From contig JAPOVP010000028.1 in the NCBI GenBank assembly GCA_026708085.1, positions 17,555 to 81,554 on the forward strand: a DNA stretch of 64,000 bases. Direction: 5' to 3'. Shown here one piece after another: positions 17,635 to 28,872 of the stretch (positions are counted from its first letter, which is position 1; each line of letters starts with the position of its first letter). Under the pieces are notes generated by a model that made no database searches, was not told where the DNA came from, and worked only from the letters and a program-made list of their open reading frames with translations. Source of the DNA: Caldilineaceae bacterium (GTDB taxonomy: Bacteria > Chloroflexota > Anaerolineae > Caldilineales > Caldilineaceae). The translations under genes were made by a program, and so were the position numbers.

Positions 17635-18843
17635 ATGCGACTTCTCTTCATCTCCTGGGAGTACCCCCCAAATGTAGTAGGTGGGATCGGAAGACATGTA
17701 TCGGAGCTAGTGAGGGCTTTCATCGCCCTTTCCGGCGAGAGTTTGCCACCCTTCCACCTTGACCTGTTGACACCCCACAGCGGCAATGCACCCCTCTTTG
17801 AAGAACTGTCCGGGTCAGTCACCATCCACCGTGTGGAAACGCCCTCGGTCAACCCGCTGGACCTCTTTAACAGCGTCGTCGACAATAACCGTTACCTGGT
17901 GTCAAAGGCAAAAGACCTGCACCAAGACAACCCCTACGCACTGATTCACGTACACGATTGGCTGACCGCTTCCGCCGGCATTGAGTTGAAACATGCCTGG
18001 AAGATTCCACTCGTTACCACCATTCACGCCACCGAAAGAGGAAGACATCAGTCGCACCTGCCTAGCGAAACTAGCCATCGTATCAATCAGCTGGAGTGGC
18101 AGGTATGCTTCGAATCCTGGCGGCTTATCGTCTGTAGCTCCTACATGGCCGGGGAACTGTGCAGATTCTTCGACGTGCCCCTGGACAAAGTAACCCTCAT
18201 CCCCAATGGTGTTGACGTCACGCCATTTCAGTCCTGTTCCGAGGAGCGGATTCGGGAACTGAAAGGCAGTTTCGCCCCTTTCGGGGAAAAGCTGCTGTTT
18301 TACGTCGGACGCATCACGCCGGAAAAAGGCGTGCAGGTGCTGCTTCAGGCGCTCCCTTCCATCCGCGAGAAACATCCTGATGTGCGTCTCTTGGTGGCAG
18401 GCAGAAACAGTGAGCAGTTACAGCCGCTGGTCGATGAGTTGGGAATCGGAGATGCCGTGGAGCTATTGGGGTTTATCGACAGTGAAATGCGGGACTGTCT
18501 CTATCGCAGCGTCGATGCAGCCGTCTTTCCCAGCCTCTACGAGCCCTTTGGCATCGTTGCTCTTGAGGCCATGGCCGCCGGCTGCAACGTGATTGCCAGC
18601 CAGGTCGGCGGGCTGGCCGAGGTCGTCGACCACCGGCGAACAGGCCTCACCGTTCGGGTCAACGATACGCAAAGTATCGCCTGGGCGGTTGACCAGCTTT
18701 TCACTGATCCCGTTCAGGCCCAGGCCATGCGGGCTCGTGCACTCCAGGAGGTCACACGCTCTTACAACTGGCTCACAATCGGCGCGTCGACCCTGAACAT
18801 GTACAGGTCCGTAGTAGCGCAAAGGCAGGGCGTCAACTGGTGA
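17635..18843 (+). CDS. GT-B glycosyltransferase (GT4/GT5, glycogen synthase-like)
   Basis: Retaining glycosyltransferase, 402 aa. The N-terminal domain begins [22 protein letters not shown], typical of the starch/glycogen synthase-like branch. The C-terminal nucleotide-sugar domain has [18 protein letters not shown] and the E-x7-E motif EPFGIVALE (E303, E311). ATG 17635 is chosen because it begins the conserved strand; no clear ribosome site is seen. Its end overlaps the convergent phosphorylase gene by 11 bases. Role could be glycogen/alpha-glucan or envelope glycan synthesis; the acceptor is unknown. Confidence 0.9.
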   Translation: MRLLFISWEYPPNVVGGIGRHVSELVRAFIALSGESLPPFHLDLLTPHSGNAPLFEELSGSVTIHRVETPSVNPLDLFNSVVDNNRYLVSKAKDLHQDNPYALIHVHDWLTASAGIELKHAWKIPLVTTIHATERGRHQSHLPSETSHRINQLEWQVCFESWRLIVCSSYMAGELCRFFDVPLDKVTLIPNGVDVTPFQSCSEERIRELKGSFAPFGEKLLFYVGRITPEKGVQVLLQALPSIREKHPDVRLLVAGRNSEQLQPLVDELGIGDAVELLGFIDSEMRDCLYRSVDAAVFPSLYEPFGIVALEAMAAGCNVIASQVGGLAEVVDHRRTGLTVRVNDTQSIAWAVDQLFTDPVQAQAMRARALQEVTRSYNWLTIGASTLNMYRSVVAQRQGVNW

Positions 18844-20257
18844 TCCGGTCCAGTACGATCGACGGCTCCAGACCTTTGACCGCTGCATCCCTCTCGACCA
18901 AGAGCTCCCCTATACCCGTCCCCGCCTCCTCTTCGACCCGACCTGAACGGATTACATCAGAAAAAAGGTAAGCGTCGTAAACACGCTCCGCCGCGAGATG
19001 GGCTGCATCCGCGTCTCCCGCGTGGACCGTACACAGTAGGTCCCCATCCGCAACCTTGTCACCTACTTTCGACTCCAGGACAACGCCGACGCGATGGTCG
19101 ATTTCGTCACCCTTGCGTTGACGGCCCCCTCCTAGCGCTACCACGGCAAGGCCCACCGCTCGTGCATCCAGGCCTGCGACTACACCCTCTGTCTTCGCCC
19201 GCAGGTCCACTGTCACCGGGGCGGCGGCCAGCTGCCCCGGGCTTTCGACCGCAACCGCATCGCCTCCCTGGGCCGCCACAAACTGAACGAACTTGGCAAA
19301 GGCCTCCCCGGAATCGATTGCCTCCTGCACTCTGCGCCTCGATGCATCGCGCCCGCCCTCACCTCCGTCGGCCACCCGTTCGCCGTGAAGCTCCGGGTCG
19401 CCCAGCAGCAGCATCTCCGACGCCACTTCTTGTGTCAACTCCTGGAAGTCTGGGGGGCCTCCACCTCTGAGTGTATCAATCGCCTCCCGAACTTCAAGGA
19501 TGTTGCCCACCGCCCGACCCAGTGGCTGGTCCATCGCTGTGACCAGCGCCGTCACCCGGCGCCCTGCGCCCTTGCCGATCGCCGCCATCAGCTCGGCTAA
19601 CTCCCTGGCCTCCGCCAGCGATTCCATGAAGGCCCCCCGCCCGCACTTTACGTCCAGGACGATAGCGTCTGCCCCGGCGGCCAGCTTCTTGCTCATGATG
19701 CTTCCTGCAATAAGAGGCAAACTGGGCACCGTGCCGGTGACATCCCGCAACGCATACAACAGCCGGTCAGCCGGGGCAAGCGTGGCCGTCTGGGCCGCCA
19801 CGACCAGTCCCACCTCCCTCAGCTGACGCCGAAACTGGTCCGTACTCAAACTCGCGCTCCAGCCGGGAATCCCCTCCAGCTTGTCAATCGTTCCCCCGGA
19901 AAAACTGAGCCCCCGGCCGCTCATCTTGCCAACCGGTAATCCGCAGGCCGCCACGATCGGCCCGACCGTCAAGGTAGTCTTGTCGCCAACGCCGCCGCTT
20001 GAATGTTTGTCCACGATCAGCTTGGCCGAACGGGCCAGCTCGCGCAGATCGAGCGTCTCCCCGCTGCCGGCCATTGCCAGCGTGAGCGCAGTCGACTCCA
20101 CCGCCGTCATTCCTCGAAAATAGACCGCCATAGCCCAGGCCGCAATCTGGTAGTCGGGAATCGTACCCTGAACGATTCCTTCCATCAGGAATTCCAACTC
20201 AGCGGCACTGTGCTCGCCGCCGTCACGCTTTTTGGTGATTAGGTCGACTACATTCAT
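18833..20257 (-). CDS. Pyrimidine-nucleoside (thymidine) phosphorylase
   Basis: Nucleoside salvage enzyme that splits (deoxy)thymidine or uridine with phosphate. The signature [10 protein letters not shown] lies at 84-93, with [21 protein letters not shown] and [10 protein letters not shown] following. The C-terminal PYNP domain covers the last ~110 residues. ATG 20257 ([17 protein letters not shown]) is the family N-terminus; the 61 in-frame codons upstream overlap the promoter region of trmFO and look non-coding. At 474 aa it is somewhat longer than the usual 430-440. Whether it is deoA or pdp type cannot be decided, so no symbol is given. Confidence 0.93.
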   Translation of the reverse strand: MNVVDLITKKRDGGEHSAAELEFLMEGIVQGTIPDYQIAAWAMAVYFRGMTAVESTALTLAMAGSGETLDLRELARSAKLIVDKHSSGGVGDKTTLTVGPIVAACGLPVGKMSGRGLSFSGGTIDKLEGIPGWSASLSTDQFRRQLREVGLVVAAQTATLAPADRLLYALRDVTGTVPSLPLIAGSIMSKKLAAGADAIVLDVKCGRGAFMESLAEARELAELMAAIGKGAGRRVTALVTAMDQPLGRAVGNILEVREAIDTLRGGGPPDFQELTQEVASEMLLLGDPELHGERVADGGEGGRDASRRRVQEAIDSGEAFAKFVQFVAAQGGDAVAVESPGQLAAAPVTVDLRAKTEGVVAGLDARAVGLAVVALGGGRQRKGDEIDHRVGVVLESKVGDKVADGDLLCTVHAGDADAAHLAAERVYDAYLFSDVIRSGRVEEEAGTGIGELLVERDAAVKGLEPSIVLDRITS

Positions 20258-20432
20258 CTTGAAATTCTTTGGCGCCTTGCGGGTTGGTGGTAAACTTGCA
20301 CGATGCTGCAATTGGGCCGCAGCTACCGTTATCATTCCTGCCGCGCACAAGCCGTACGTATTGGGGCCGCCTTGCAAATGACCGCGGCACGCCCTTTCTG
20401 AGCAGCGTTTCATTATCCATCCAGAGCGAAAA

Positions 20433-21779
20433 ATGGGCAAGACAGTTACAGTTGTGGGAGGTGGACTGGCAGGTACCGAAGCCGCCTGGCAGTTGGCGCA
20501 ACGGGGTATCTCTGTCCGTCTCTATGAGATGCGTCCGGTGCGGCAAACGCCCGCCCATGTCACCGACCGTCTGGCTGAACTGGTCTGCTCAAATTCAATG
20601 GGCAGCACGCTGCCTGACCGGGCCCTGGGCATTCTCAAGAACGAAATGCTGCGCATGGGCAGCTTCGTAATTCGTACTGCCTTCAAACACGCTCTGCCAG
20701 CCGGACAGGCCCTCGCCGTCGGTCGTGACGAGTTTGCGCAGGAGATCACCAGCAGCATCGCCTCGCACCCACAAATTGAGTTGCTCCGCCAGGAAGTGAC
20801 GGCCATTCCCGATGGCCCGACGATTCTGGCCACCGGCCCGCTGACCAGCGACGCCTTGACCCGAGCCGTCCAGTCCCTCACCGGCCCCTACCTCTACTTT
20901 TACGACGCCATGGCCCCCATTGTCGCCGCGGAGAGTATAGACACTTCGATCGCCTTTCGCCGCAACCGCTGGGACAAAGCCGGGGCCGAGGGAACCGACG
21001 ATGGCGATTACTTGAACTGCCCCCTTAATCAGACCGAGTACGAGGCTTTTGTCGACGCGCTGCTTGACGCTCCCAAGCTGGAACTGTCTGGTGCAGACAA
21101 GGAGCTCGAGCGCTACTTTGAAGGATGTATGCCGATCGAGGCGCTGGCCCAGCGAGGTAAGGATGCTCTTGCCTTTGGGCCGATGCGCCCGGTGGGGCTG
21201 CGTGACCCCAAGACAGGTCAGCGCCCTTTCGCCGTCGTCCAACTCCGGCAGGACAACGTCGCCGGTACCCTTTATAACCTTGTTGGTTTTCAGACTAACG
21301 TGAAATGGGGCGCACAAGCTGAAATCCTGCGCATGATTCCGGGCCTCCAGCATGCCGAGTTCGTGCGTCTCGGGCAGATGCACCGCAATACATTCATCAA
21401 CAGCCCGACTCTTCTGCGACCGACGCTTCAATTCAAAGACAGAGACGACCTCTTCTTCGCCGGCCAGATTGCTGGCACTGAAGGGTATGTGGGCAGCGCG
21501 CTCGGAGGTCTTCTGGCCGGGATCAATATGGCGCGCTGGCTGTCAGATGAGCCTCCCCTGCAGCTGCCCCGCGCCGCCATGTCTGGGGCCCTCTTCCACT
21601 ACATAACACACGCCTCTGCTGACGACTTTCAACCTATGAAGGCGAACATGGGGCTGCTCCCCCCTCTCCCCGAGCGCGTCCGCAACAAGCGTCAGCGTTA
21701 CGCAGCCTACGCTGACAGAGCGAAACGAGAGTTGGAAAACTGTCTTGTTCAGAAGGGATTTAGTCCCATTTCCTGCTAG
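20433..21779 (+). CDS. trmFO: Methylenetetrahydrofolate-tRNA-(uracil-5-)-methyltransferase TrmFO
   Basis: Folate- and FAD-dependent enzyme that makes m5U54 in tRNA, 448 aa. The FAD-binding GGGLAG is at residues 9-14 and is followed by the family signature LVCSNSMGS, whose Cys is a functional residue in this family. A second conserved Cys is in [13 protein letters not shown], and the C-terminus holds [18 protein letters not shown]. It is transcribed divergently from the nucleoside phosphorylase. TrmFO rather than SAM-dependent TrmA is typical of Gram-positive and Chloroflexota-like bacteria. Confidence 0.97.
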   Translation: MGKTVTVVGGGLAGTEAAWQLAQRGISVRLYEMRPVRQTPAHVTDRLAELVCSNSMGSTLPDRALGILKNEMLRMGSFVIRTAFKHALPAGQALAVGRDEFAQEITSSIASHPQIELLRQEVTAIPDGPTILATGPLTSDALTRAVQSLTGPYLYFYDAMAPIVAAESIDTSIAFRRNRWDKAGAEGTDDGDYLNCPLNQTEYEAFVDALLDAPKLELSGADKELERYFEGCMPIEALAQRGKDALAFGPMRPVGLRDPKTGQRPFAVVQLRQDNVAGTLYNLVGFQTNVKWGAQAEILRMIPGLQHAEFVRLGQMHRNTFINSPTLLRPTLQFKDRDDLFFAGQIAGTEGYVGSALGGLLAGINMARWLSDEPPLQLPRAAMSGALFHYITHASADDFQPMKANMGLLPPLPERVRNKRQRYAAYADRAKRELENCLVQKGFSPISC

Positions 21780-21878
21780 GGCGAATCGTTCCGGAAGCAA
21801 GAAACAGCAAGGCCCGGCGTCGGCCAGGCCAGCAGATGGGCGGAAACTATCCGACTAATGTCGGTACGTCATATCGTG

Positions 21879-23015
21879 TTACTCGGCTGCCCTTGCATTG
21901 ACTATCGCCAGCAGCGCGTTCGTCTGGTCCAGTTTTACCTTGTACACTTCGAAATCACCGAAATAGGCCCGGTCGTACTGATCACCTTCAAACTCGCCGG
22001 TGAAAAACCATCGCTTGGTGTATTGCATCGACACGAGCATTCCGGTTCGAACGTCGTGGCAAGTCAGGCCATTGTAGACCGTTGTCCAACCGCTTTCCTC
22101 CGCAACTTCTGCCACCTGTTCATCGCTGCACCAGACCTCTATCTCTTCTCCCGTTTCCAGGTGGAAAAGCGCGTTGGCTATTCCGGGCCGGGGCCCTAGC
22201 CAGTAGTTGAAGAAGAACAGGCCTGTCGAGTTGGGATAGCGCTCCGTACCCTCGATACGGTCAATCTGGTGTGGCCACGTCGAATCTTCTCCGCACGACT
22301 CCTCCCAGGTAACGATTCGATTAATCGCTAACCAGCGAAGATCTCGATTGTTGTGTATCTCCGTTCTGGATACCGCGGCACACTCATTGACGGCACAGCG
22401 CCGCGAACCGCACTCATATTGAACATTCCAGGAGGCCGCTAGGTCCTCTGGAAAAAGTGGGATCAAACTAGGCAACGCTTCGGCGGCCTCGTCGGGCGTC
22501 ACCACAATTTGAGACATCCAGGCGGTCTGGATTGTTTCAACTTCTCCCTCATCCAGGTTGTCGAAACAGCAGACGCGCCACCACCCGTCGGCCGTCCGGC
22601 CCGAGGTGGTAAAGGTGTCTCCTTCCACCGCTCTGGCCACTACGGGAAAGTCGATACTGGGTCCGCTTCGAATGTTGGCCCTGGGTCGACGAACAGTAAG
22701 AATGGCAGGCGAAGCACTTTCACTTGGCGCTGCTTCGTCCACTTCAGTTCCATGCGAGACGATACTCCCGTTGACTCTCTCCAAAGGCACGACCCCAGGC
22801 GGCAAGTCGTTCTCCTCTTCAACCGCCGCGGTGGTCTGCTCCACAGCCAGGTTGGGGTCCTCAGCGGGAATCGGCGCGCACGCGGCGAGCGTGGCCAGGC
22901 AAAGGCCCAGAAAAACGCACGTCAATCCCACTCTTTGCCGGCCCAAGACCCGGAACAACGTTCCTGTCTGTGGCAAATGGCCCGATCTGCTTGGTAACCT
23001 CTCGGCGTTAATCAT
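21879..23015 (-). CDS. Lipoprotein with bacterial SH3 domain
   Basis: Predicted surface lipoprotein of 378 aa. The signal peptide ends in a lipobox LATLAAC (Cys about residue 46). An acidic linker follows, then an SH3-type domain of about 60 residues (ANIRSGPSIDFPVVARAVEGDTF...WMSQIV). The remaining ~200 residues are a Cys- and Trp-rich region (YECGSRRCAVNECAAVSR, WEESCGEDSTW) with no family I recognise. Several Cys pairs suggest disulfides outside the cell. It stands alone behind its own predicted promoter and is convergent with trmFO. Confidence 0.72.
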   Translation of the reverse strand: MINAERLPSRSGHLPQTGTLFRVLGRQRVGLTCVFLGLCLATLAACAPIPAEDPNLAVEQTTAAVEEENDLPPGVVPLERVNGSIVSHGTEVDEAAPSESASPAILTVRRPRANIRSGPSIDFPVVARAVEGDTFTTSGRTADGWWRVCCFDNLDEGEVETIQTAWMSQIVVTPDEAAEALPSLIPLFPEDLAASWNVQYECGSRRCAVNECAAVSRTEIHNNRDLRWLAINRIVTWEESCGEDSTWPHQIDRIEGTERYPNSTGLFFFNYWLGPRPGIANALFHLETGEEIEVWCSDEQVAEVAEESGWTTVYNGLTCHDVRTGMLVSMQYTKRWFFTGEFEGDQYDRAYFGDFEVYKVKLDQTNALLAIVNARAAE

Positions 23016-23145
23016 CCTTGGATTCGCCTCTGTTCATGAATCCTGCATCTCTCTTGACTGACGACGTCGGGTGAGGAAGTTTTCGGCGGCCAGGTTAGGG
23101 CCGCCGAAACATTTGCTGATGATATGTACGCTCTTTGCGACCTTC

Positions 23146-23174
23146 AGTATAGCGATGTTGTGGCGGATTGACAA
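23146..23174 (-). promoter_or_regulatory. Predicted sigma70-type promoter for the SH3 lipoprotein
   Basis: On the minus strand TTGTCA (23174-23169) and TATACT (23151-23146) are 17 bases apart. Transcription would begin near 23139, leaving a leader of roughly 120 bases before the start at 23015. Confidence 0.5.
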
Positions 23175-23288
23175 TAGTTGTGTTCTAATGGAAGTCGTCC
23201 TTCTTGCCTTCCCGTTGGGCACGAATGGCAGCTGTTCAGCATACGTAGAGTATTCGTGCCATTACCAGTTATTTTACTCTGAAAGAAA

Positions 23289-24245
23289 ATGAACGGTCTT
23301 GAAAACAGGCCTGAGACACAGTCCCAACCATTGCACTCCGATTTGGCCTCCAGTGACTTCCAGGACGTTTCGCATACAGAACACGGGAAGGATCTTCCCG
23401 GCGCCGGAGCCATGAATTTGGACTCCACCAATTGGCCGCACGCAGCAATTGCAGTCGTTGTCCCTACCTACAACGAGGCCGACAATCTGGAGGAGATGGT
23501 CGATGCTCTTTTTTCTCTACCGCTGAAGAACCTGCGTCTGGTGATCGTTGATGACGACTCTCCTGACGGCACGGGTCGCCTTGCCGATAATCTGGCGCAG
23601 CGCTTCAATCAGGCCCACACACGGATGTCGGTCATCCATCGCCCGCAGAAGGGCGGACTGGGCACGGCCTATGTATCCGGATTCCAGCGCGCTCTCTCCG
23701 ACGGGGCAGAATTCGTTGTACAGATGGATGCCGACTTCAGTCACAGTCCGAACTACATTTTGCAAATGCTCGGCGTGGTTTGCGCCACAGGCATGGACGT
23801 CGTCATCGGCAGCCGCTATGTGCCGGGCGGGACACTGGATGAGAACTGGAGCTGGTGGCGAGGTCTCCTTAGCAGGTGGGCCAATATATACTGCCGTACA
23901 ATCCTGAAGATTCGCGTACGCGACATGACGGCCGGTTTCAAGCTCTGGCAGCGAAGCGCCCTACAGGATATCAGGCTGAACACGATAAGAAGCAACGGAT
24001 ACATCTTCCAGGTCGAAATGGCCTATCTCAGCGAAAAACTTGGCTTCCACATCATCGAACTACCCATTCACTTTGAAGATCGCCGTGTCGGCCAGAGCAA
24101 AATGAATGTGTCGGTCAAACTGGAATCAGTATGGCGCGTGTGGGAGCTTCTCTGGCGGCATCGCAAGCGCGTCTCAGGTGTCAGAGAACCGCTTTCCCAG
24201 CCCCACCCAATCATGAGCAGCGGCCGGCCTGCCCCGCACCGTTAG
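23289..24245 (+). CDS. Polyprenol-phosphate mannosyl/glucosyltransferase (GT2, DPM1-like)
   Basis: Family 2 glycosyltransferase, 318 aa, that would charge polyprenyl phosphate with a sugar for use outside the membrane. The core begins [17 protein letters not shown] and continues with [12 protein letters not shown], the DxD-containing [10 protein letters not shown], and GSRYVPGG, all as in DPM1-type synthases. About 40 N-terminal residues are non-conserved, so Met at 23412 is a plausible alternative start. No C-terminal membrane segments are seen, so it is the soluble type. Its stop directly abuts (TAGATG) the giant YfhO-flippase gene, implying coupled translation and a shared pathway. Confidence 0.9.
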   Translation: MNGLENRPETQSQPLHSDLASSDFQDVSHTEHGKDLPGAGAMNLDSTNWPHAAIAVVVPTYNEADNLEEMVDALFSLPLKNLRLVIVDDDSPDGTGRLADNLAQRFNQAHTRMSVIHRPQKGGLGTAYVSGFQRALSDGAEFVVQMDADFSHSPNYILQMLGVVCATGMDVVIGSRYVPGGTLDENWSWWRGLLSRWANIYCRTILKIRVRDMTAGFKLWQRSALQDIRLNTIRSNGYIFQVEMAYLSEKLGFHIIELPIHFEDRRVGQSKMNVSVKLESVWRVWELLWRHRKRVSGVREPLSQPHPIMSSGRPAPHR

Positions 24246-27200
24246 ATGCCGCGACGCCGCCTCGCCAACGTAATGCACCGGCTACGACGATTCCGCCCCG
24301 ACCTGCTCGCCCTCGCCCTCCTGACTGTTCTACCGCTAATCTGGTTCGGCCCGGTTCTGTTCACCGGCAAAACACTGCTGCCCTATGACAATCTTTATCG
24401 GTTCGAGCCCTGGCAATCTCTGCAGCCGGATATCACTCCGCACAATGAGTTGCTGAGCGATCTCGTACTGGAAAATGCAGTCTGGAAACTGCATGTGCGC
24501 CGAACGCTGCAGCATCGTGAGCTTCCGCTTTGGAATCCGCAGCTGTTTACCGGCGCACCCTTCTTCGCCGCCGGACAGGCCAGCGCAGCCTATCCTTTCA
24601 GCGCGCTTTTCTACGTCCTGCCCATCGAAGTTGCATTCGGCTGGTTCACCGCCATACAACTGGCCATTGCTGGTGCCAACGCCTATCTGCTCGGTCGTGT
24701 CCTGAAGCTGCGGCCGGTGGCCGCCCTTTTCAGCGGCGTCGCCTTTCAGTTTAGCGGCTTCATGGTGGTCAGTGTCGTCTTCACCATGGTCATCGCCGCA
24801 GCCTCTTGGCTGCCGCTACTGCTGGCGACTATTGAAAGGGTAATCCAGAAACAGGAAGAAAAAGGGGTAGCCGGATTTCGCCCCATCCCCTACGTGGTGG
24901 CCGGTGTGGGCGCAGTCGGAATGGTTGTACTTGCTGGCCACCCCGAATTCCTCTACTACACGCTGCTCGTTGCGGGCATATATACCATTGTGCGGCTCCT
25001 CGTAGCATGGCGAAGACTACGCAGCGCATCCGGCGACCACAAAACGCAGACGGCGGCCCCTGACCAGCCCCGCGGCACGAGCACCGACCTGCACATTCTG
25101 CAGGCGCTGGCCAAAATCGCTGCCTGGATTCTCCTGGTCCCGCTTCTGGGCCTTGCCGCCGGAGCAGTCCAGCTCCTGCCGCTGTATGAGCTTGTCCAGC
25201 AAAACTTCCGCGAAGGCTCCGCGTCCTACCGGCAAATCGTCGGATGGGCCTGGCCGGACCGCCACATCCTCACATTCTTCCTGCCCGATATCTTCGGCAA
25301 TCCCAGCCATCATCACTGGTTCGACCTCTGGGCTCTCCGCTGGCAGCCGGCGACGGTTAACTGGCTGGGAGAGCCCAGCAATACCATCTTCTGGGGCATC
25401 AAGAACTACGTCGAGGGCGGCAGCTATCTGGGCGTTAGTACCTGGCTGCTGGCCGCGCTCGCCGTCGGTGTCCCACTCGCCCAAACCGTCTTCCGTCCGG
25501 GCAGCGAACAGCCGCACACCGCACGCCGGCAGCTGCGCGTGCCCGCCCTGCTATTTGCCGCGCTGGCCCTGGTCTCTCTGCTCTTCGCTTTCGGCACGCC
25601 CCTCTACGCCATCCTGTTCTATGGCCTCCCCGGCTGGGACCAGCTTCACAGCCCCTTCAGATGGGTCTTTCCCTTCACTCTCGCCATGGCGCTATTGGGC
25701 GGCCTCGGACTGGAGCAAGCCCTCTCTTTCCGCTCGAATACGGGCGATAAACTGCTCTTCACCATCCGAAGGCTCCAGGTCCGGCTCATTTGGCTGCCTG
25801 TCCTCCTCGCAATCTCTGCATCCGCCGCAGGTCTGATCGCACTCTTCGCCGTCGCCGCCAGCTACTTGGTTCCCTCACCATTCATTGACCTGGCGCAGCG
25901 GGCCGTGGAAGCATCCGACCTCGCACAAGCGGCCTTTGCCAACGGCCGCATGTTCTGGGGTTACCAGAGCGTCGGCATTGCCCGCTTCGGCGCCTTTGCC
26001 CTCGTGAGTGGGCTGCTCCTATGGCGAACTTTCGGAACCGCTCACAACGCTGACGGATCAGAAAAAGTTACAACCGCCGCCCCCGGAGGTCCGACCGCAA
26101 GGGCGCGTCTCGCCAGCCTGCTTCCCTATTCCTTCGTCGCCCTACTCGCTCTCGATCTCTTCGCAGTCCACGGCCGGTTCAACCCCTCTGCCGACCCGGG
26201 CCTATCGCCTCTCAGAAATGTGCCGCCGGTTGTGCAGTTCATCAATCAAAAGGAGAACACAGGTCCGAGCACCGAAGTCCACTACGCCCCCTTCCGTTTT
26301 ACCACCTTCGAAAACCCCGGCCGCAAGACCTTCAATGCCAATGCCGGCATGTATTACGGTTGGCAGGACATCCGCGGCTACGACTCGATCATTCCAAAAC
26401 AGTACGTAGACCTGTTGAACCGCATCGCCGATCAGAGTGGCGAACTGCTCTACAACCGCATCGCGCCAATCTACGCATCGGCAAACTCGGCAAACCGGCA
26501 CAATCCCTTTGCCGCGCTCGAAAATCCGCTGCTCGACCTTCTCGGTGTCAAATACATCCTTTCGGAGCTGGTGGTTCCCAATGCGAACACCTGGCAGAAG
26601 GTATACGAAGACGACGCCATTCGAGTATACGAGAACCTGGAGGTCTTCCCCCGCGCTTTCATAGCGACCGAAGCGGTTATCCTGCCCTCCGCCGAGCAGC
26701 CGCTACTGGATGCCGACCTGCGCAGAACCGTTTTCATAGAGGAAGCACCCTCGGCGCACGAAGCTCTCGTCCCGTCCAGCCCGGAGACCGCAGACGCTTC
26801 GATCAGCCGTTACACGGCAAACACCGTCTTTGTCGATGTCAACCTCAGTGACAGAGGCTGGCTGGTCCTCACCGACGCCTACTTCCCCGGCTGGAACGCC
26901 TACGTGCGGCCATTCGGCGGCGGCGAGAACGACGAGCAAGAGCTGACCATTTACCGCGCCAACTCGGCCTTTCGTACCGTCTATCTGCCCGAGAGCGGCC
27001 AGTGGACCGTTCGCTTCACCTACAGCCCCTTGAGCTTCAAGCTCGGCCTCTATATCACTTTCCTGGCGACGATGCTTTCTCTCTTGCTTCTGTTGTGGTG
27101 GGCGTGGGGCCGGTTCTACCGCCCGGAAGCAACCGCCGGCGAAGCCCGTACCGTCGCCAAGAATTCGGTCGTACCCATGGGCCTCAACCTGGCTAACAGA

Positions 27201-28829
27201 ATAATCTACTTCGTCTTCGCAATGCTCTACGTCCGCATTCTGGGGCCGGAAGGGACCGGACAATATGCATGGGTGATCGCCGTTTATGGCATTTTCGAAA
27301 TCCTGAGTCGCTACGGCTTGGGGACCCTGGTTACTCGCGAAGTTGCAGCCGATAGGAGCAAGTCTAGCCTATTTCTGACAAATGTTCTGTCCCTTCGCAC
27401 ACTCCTTTGGGCAATCAGCATCGTTCTCATGGGACTGGCCGTCGGCGGCTCCCAATTCACCTCTTCAGCCGGCGCGGCTTCCAATTGGGGCCGGTCCTTG
27501 ACCAACCTGTGGACTTCATTCCTCGCTATCACGACAGGCTGGTCCGGGGTCGAGATCACCTGGGAAGCGCCGGCTCCCATCGGACTCGTTGAAATTCAGG
27601 CAGTCGCCGTTTTTGCGCTTGTGATGTTGGTTGCCAACTGGGCCGATGCCTTCAGCAGCCTGTTCAACGCCTTCGAAAAAATGGAGTACACCGCTGGCCT
27701 CGGTATCACGATGGCGTTGCTTCAGGTAACTCTGGGCGCCCTGGTCCTCCTGCTGGGTTGGGGAATCGTCGGCTTGGCCTGGGTGGCGCTGCTTGTAAAC
27801 GCTGTCCAGCTCATCTGGCTCAACTGGCTCGTTCGCTCAACGCTGTTTAAGCCCCAGTGGACGTGGGACTGGTCTCTGCAAAAGTCGATGCTGGCCACCA
27901 GCGGCCCCCTCATGATCAACCATCTCCTCGCCACTGTCTTCTGGCGCATCGACATCTGGATTCTCCGCCCCCTGGTCGGCGCCGCCAGCGTAGGGCTCTA
28001 CAGTGTCGCTCTCAAATACTTGGACGGGCTGAACATCATTCCCAGCACCTTCACACTGGCCATCTTCCCGCTCATGAGTCGTTTGGCGAGGCAGGAAGGG
28101 GCAGCACTTCTTCGCTCCTACACGCTTGGCGTCCGCCTCCTGCTAATCTTAAGCCTGCCGTTGGCCGTCGCGGTTACTCTGTTAGCTCAGCCCCTCATCT
28201 TTCTCCTCGGAGGCGTTCAGTTCACCACCGCGTCCAACGAAGTTGCAGTGATTTCCGACCGCCTCTGCCAGATTCTCGGGGAGACAATCGGGACTTTCAA
28301 CTGCGGCGCACTGACTTCCAGAAGCGGCTCAGTACTGGCTCTGCAGGTGATCATCTGGAGCATTCCAATTGGCTTTGTAAACAGCGTGACCCAGTACGTC
28401 CTTATCGCTGCCGACCAGCAGCGCTACTTGACCAAGGCCTTCGCATTTGGCGTCGCATTTAATCTCGTCGGCAATCTGTTCCTGATCCCCGTTCTCAGTT
28501 TCATCGGCGCGGCTGTAGTGACGATTCTGAGCGAAATCTGCCTGCTCATTCTCTTTGCCCGCCGTGTCCACCGCACTGTCGGCGCTACGCCCTGGCCGGA
28601 TCTGGTATGGCGGCCTCTTGTCGCGGCACTTGTGATGGGACTCCTACTATATGGTCTTTCCGCGGCCGGTGTGAATGAGTGGCTGGCCATCCTGCCCGGT
28701 TTGGCGGCGTACGCCGGTGTCTTCGCCCTCGTAGGAGGTCTTGGTGATGCCGACATCCAGCTTGCGGCCAGATCTTTGCTACAGAATCGCCTCACCTGGC
28801 AGACACAACAAGAGGCAGAAGGCACCTAG
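24246..28829 (+). CDS. YfhO-type membrane protein fused to a polysaccharide flippase (Wzx/MATE-like)
   Basis: A 1527-residue protein with two recognisable halves. Residues ~1-960 resemble YfhO/GT-C membrane glycosyltransferases: FTGKTLLPYDNLYRFEPW and WNPQLFTGAPFFAAGQASAAYPFSALFYVLP near the N-terminus, about a dozen membrane segments, then a soluble domain ending near a membrane helix at ~935-955. From about residue 972 (LANRIIYFVFAMLYVRILGPEGTGQYAWV) it becomes a complete polysaccharide-biosynthesis flippase with ~12-14 segments and the phrase YGLGTLVTREVAADRS. One uninterrupted frame covers both with no stop or shift. It presumably uses polyprenyl-phosphate sugar made by the abutting gene to decorate or export an envelope glycan; that pathway is inference. 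Confidence 0.85.
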   Translation: MPRRRLANVMHRLRRFRPDLLALALLTVLPLIWFGPVLFTGKTLLPYDNLYRFEPWQSLQPDITPHNELLSDLVLENAVWKLHVRRTLQHRELPLWNPQLFTGAPFFAAGQASAAYPFSALFYVLPIEVAFGWFTAIQLAIAGANAYLLGRVLKLRPVAALFSGVAFQFSGFMVVSVVFTMVIAAASWLPLLLATIERVIQKQEEKGVAGFRPIPYVVAGVGAVGMVVLAGHPEFLYYTLLVAGIYTIVRLLVAWRRLRSASGDHKTQTAAPDQPRGTSTDLHILQALAKIAAWILLVPLLGLAAGAVQLLPLYELVQQNFREGSASYRQIVGWAWPDRHILTFFLPDIFGNPSHHHWFDLWALRWQPATVNWLGEPSNTIFWGIKNYVEGGSYLGVSTWLLAALAVGVPLAQTVFRPGSEQPHTARRQLRVPALLFAALALVSLLFAFGTPLYAILFYGLPGWDQLHSPFRWVFPFTLAMALLGGLGLEQALSFRSNTGDKLLFTIRRLQVRLIWLPVLLAISASAAGLIALFAVAASYLVPSPFIDLAQRAVEASDLAQAAFANGRMFWGYQSVGIARFGAFALVSGLLLWRTFGTAHNADGSEKVTTAAPGGPTARARLASLLPYSFVALLALDLFAVHGRFNPSADPGLSPLRNVPPVVQFINQKENTGPSTEVHYAPFRFTTFENPGRKTFNANAGMYYGWQDIRGYDSIIPKQYVDLLNRIADQSGELLYNRIAPIYASANSANRHNPFAALENPLLDLLGVKYILSELVVPNANTWQKVYEDDAIRVYENLEVFPRAFIATEAVILPSAEQPLLDADLRRTVFIEEAPSAHEALVPSSPETADASISRYTANTVFVDVNLSDRGWLVLTDAYFPGWNAYVRPFGGGENDEQELTIYRANSAFRTVYLPESGQWTVRFTYSPLSFKLGLYITFLATMLSLLLLLWWAWGRFYRPEATAGEARTVAKNSVVPMGLNLANRIIYFVFAMLYVRILGPEGTGQYAWVIAVYGIFEILSRYGLGTLVTREVAADRSKSSLFLTNVLSLRTLLWAISIVLMGLAVGGSQFTSSAGAASNWGRSLTNLWTSFLAITTGWSGVEITWEAPAPIGLVEIQAVAVFALVMLVANWADAFSSLFNAFEKMEYTAGLGITMALLQVTLGALVLLLGWGIVGLAWVALLVNAVQLIWLNWLVRSTLFKPQWTWDWSLQKSMLATSGPLMINHLLATVFWRIDIWILRPLVGAASVGLYSVALKYLDGLNIIPSTFTLAIFPLMSRLARQEGAALLRSYTLGVRLLLILSLPLAVAVTLLAQPLIFLLGGVQFTTASNEVAVISDRLCQILGETIGTFNCGALTSRSGSVLALQVIIWSIPIGFVNSVTQYVLIAADQQRYLTKAFAFGVAFNLVGNLFLIPVLSFIGAAVVTILSEICLLILFARRVHRTVGATPWPDLVWRPLVAALVMGLLLYGLSAAGVNEWLAILPGLAAYAGVFALVGGLGDADIQLAARSLLQNRLTWQTQQEAEGT

Positions 28830-28872
28830 CCGCGGAGCAGAGGTGTCCACCCTCTGAATTTGTCGCAACCTC

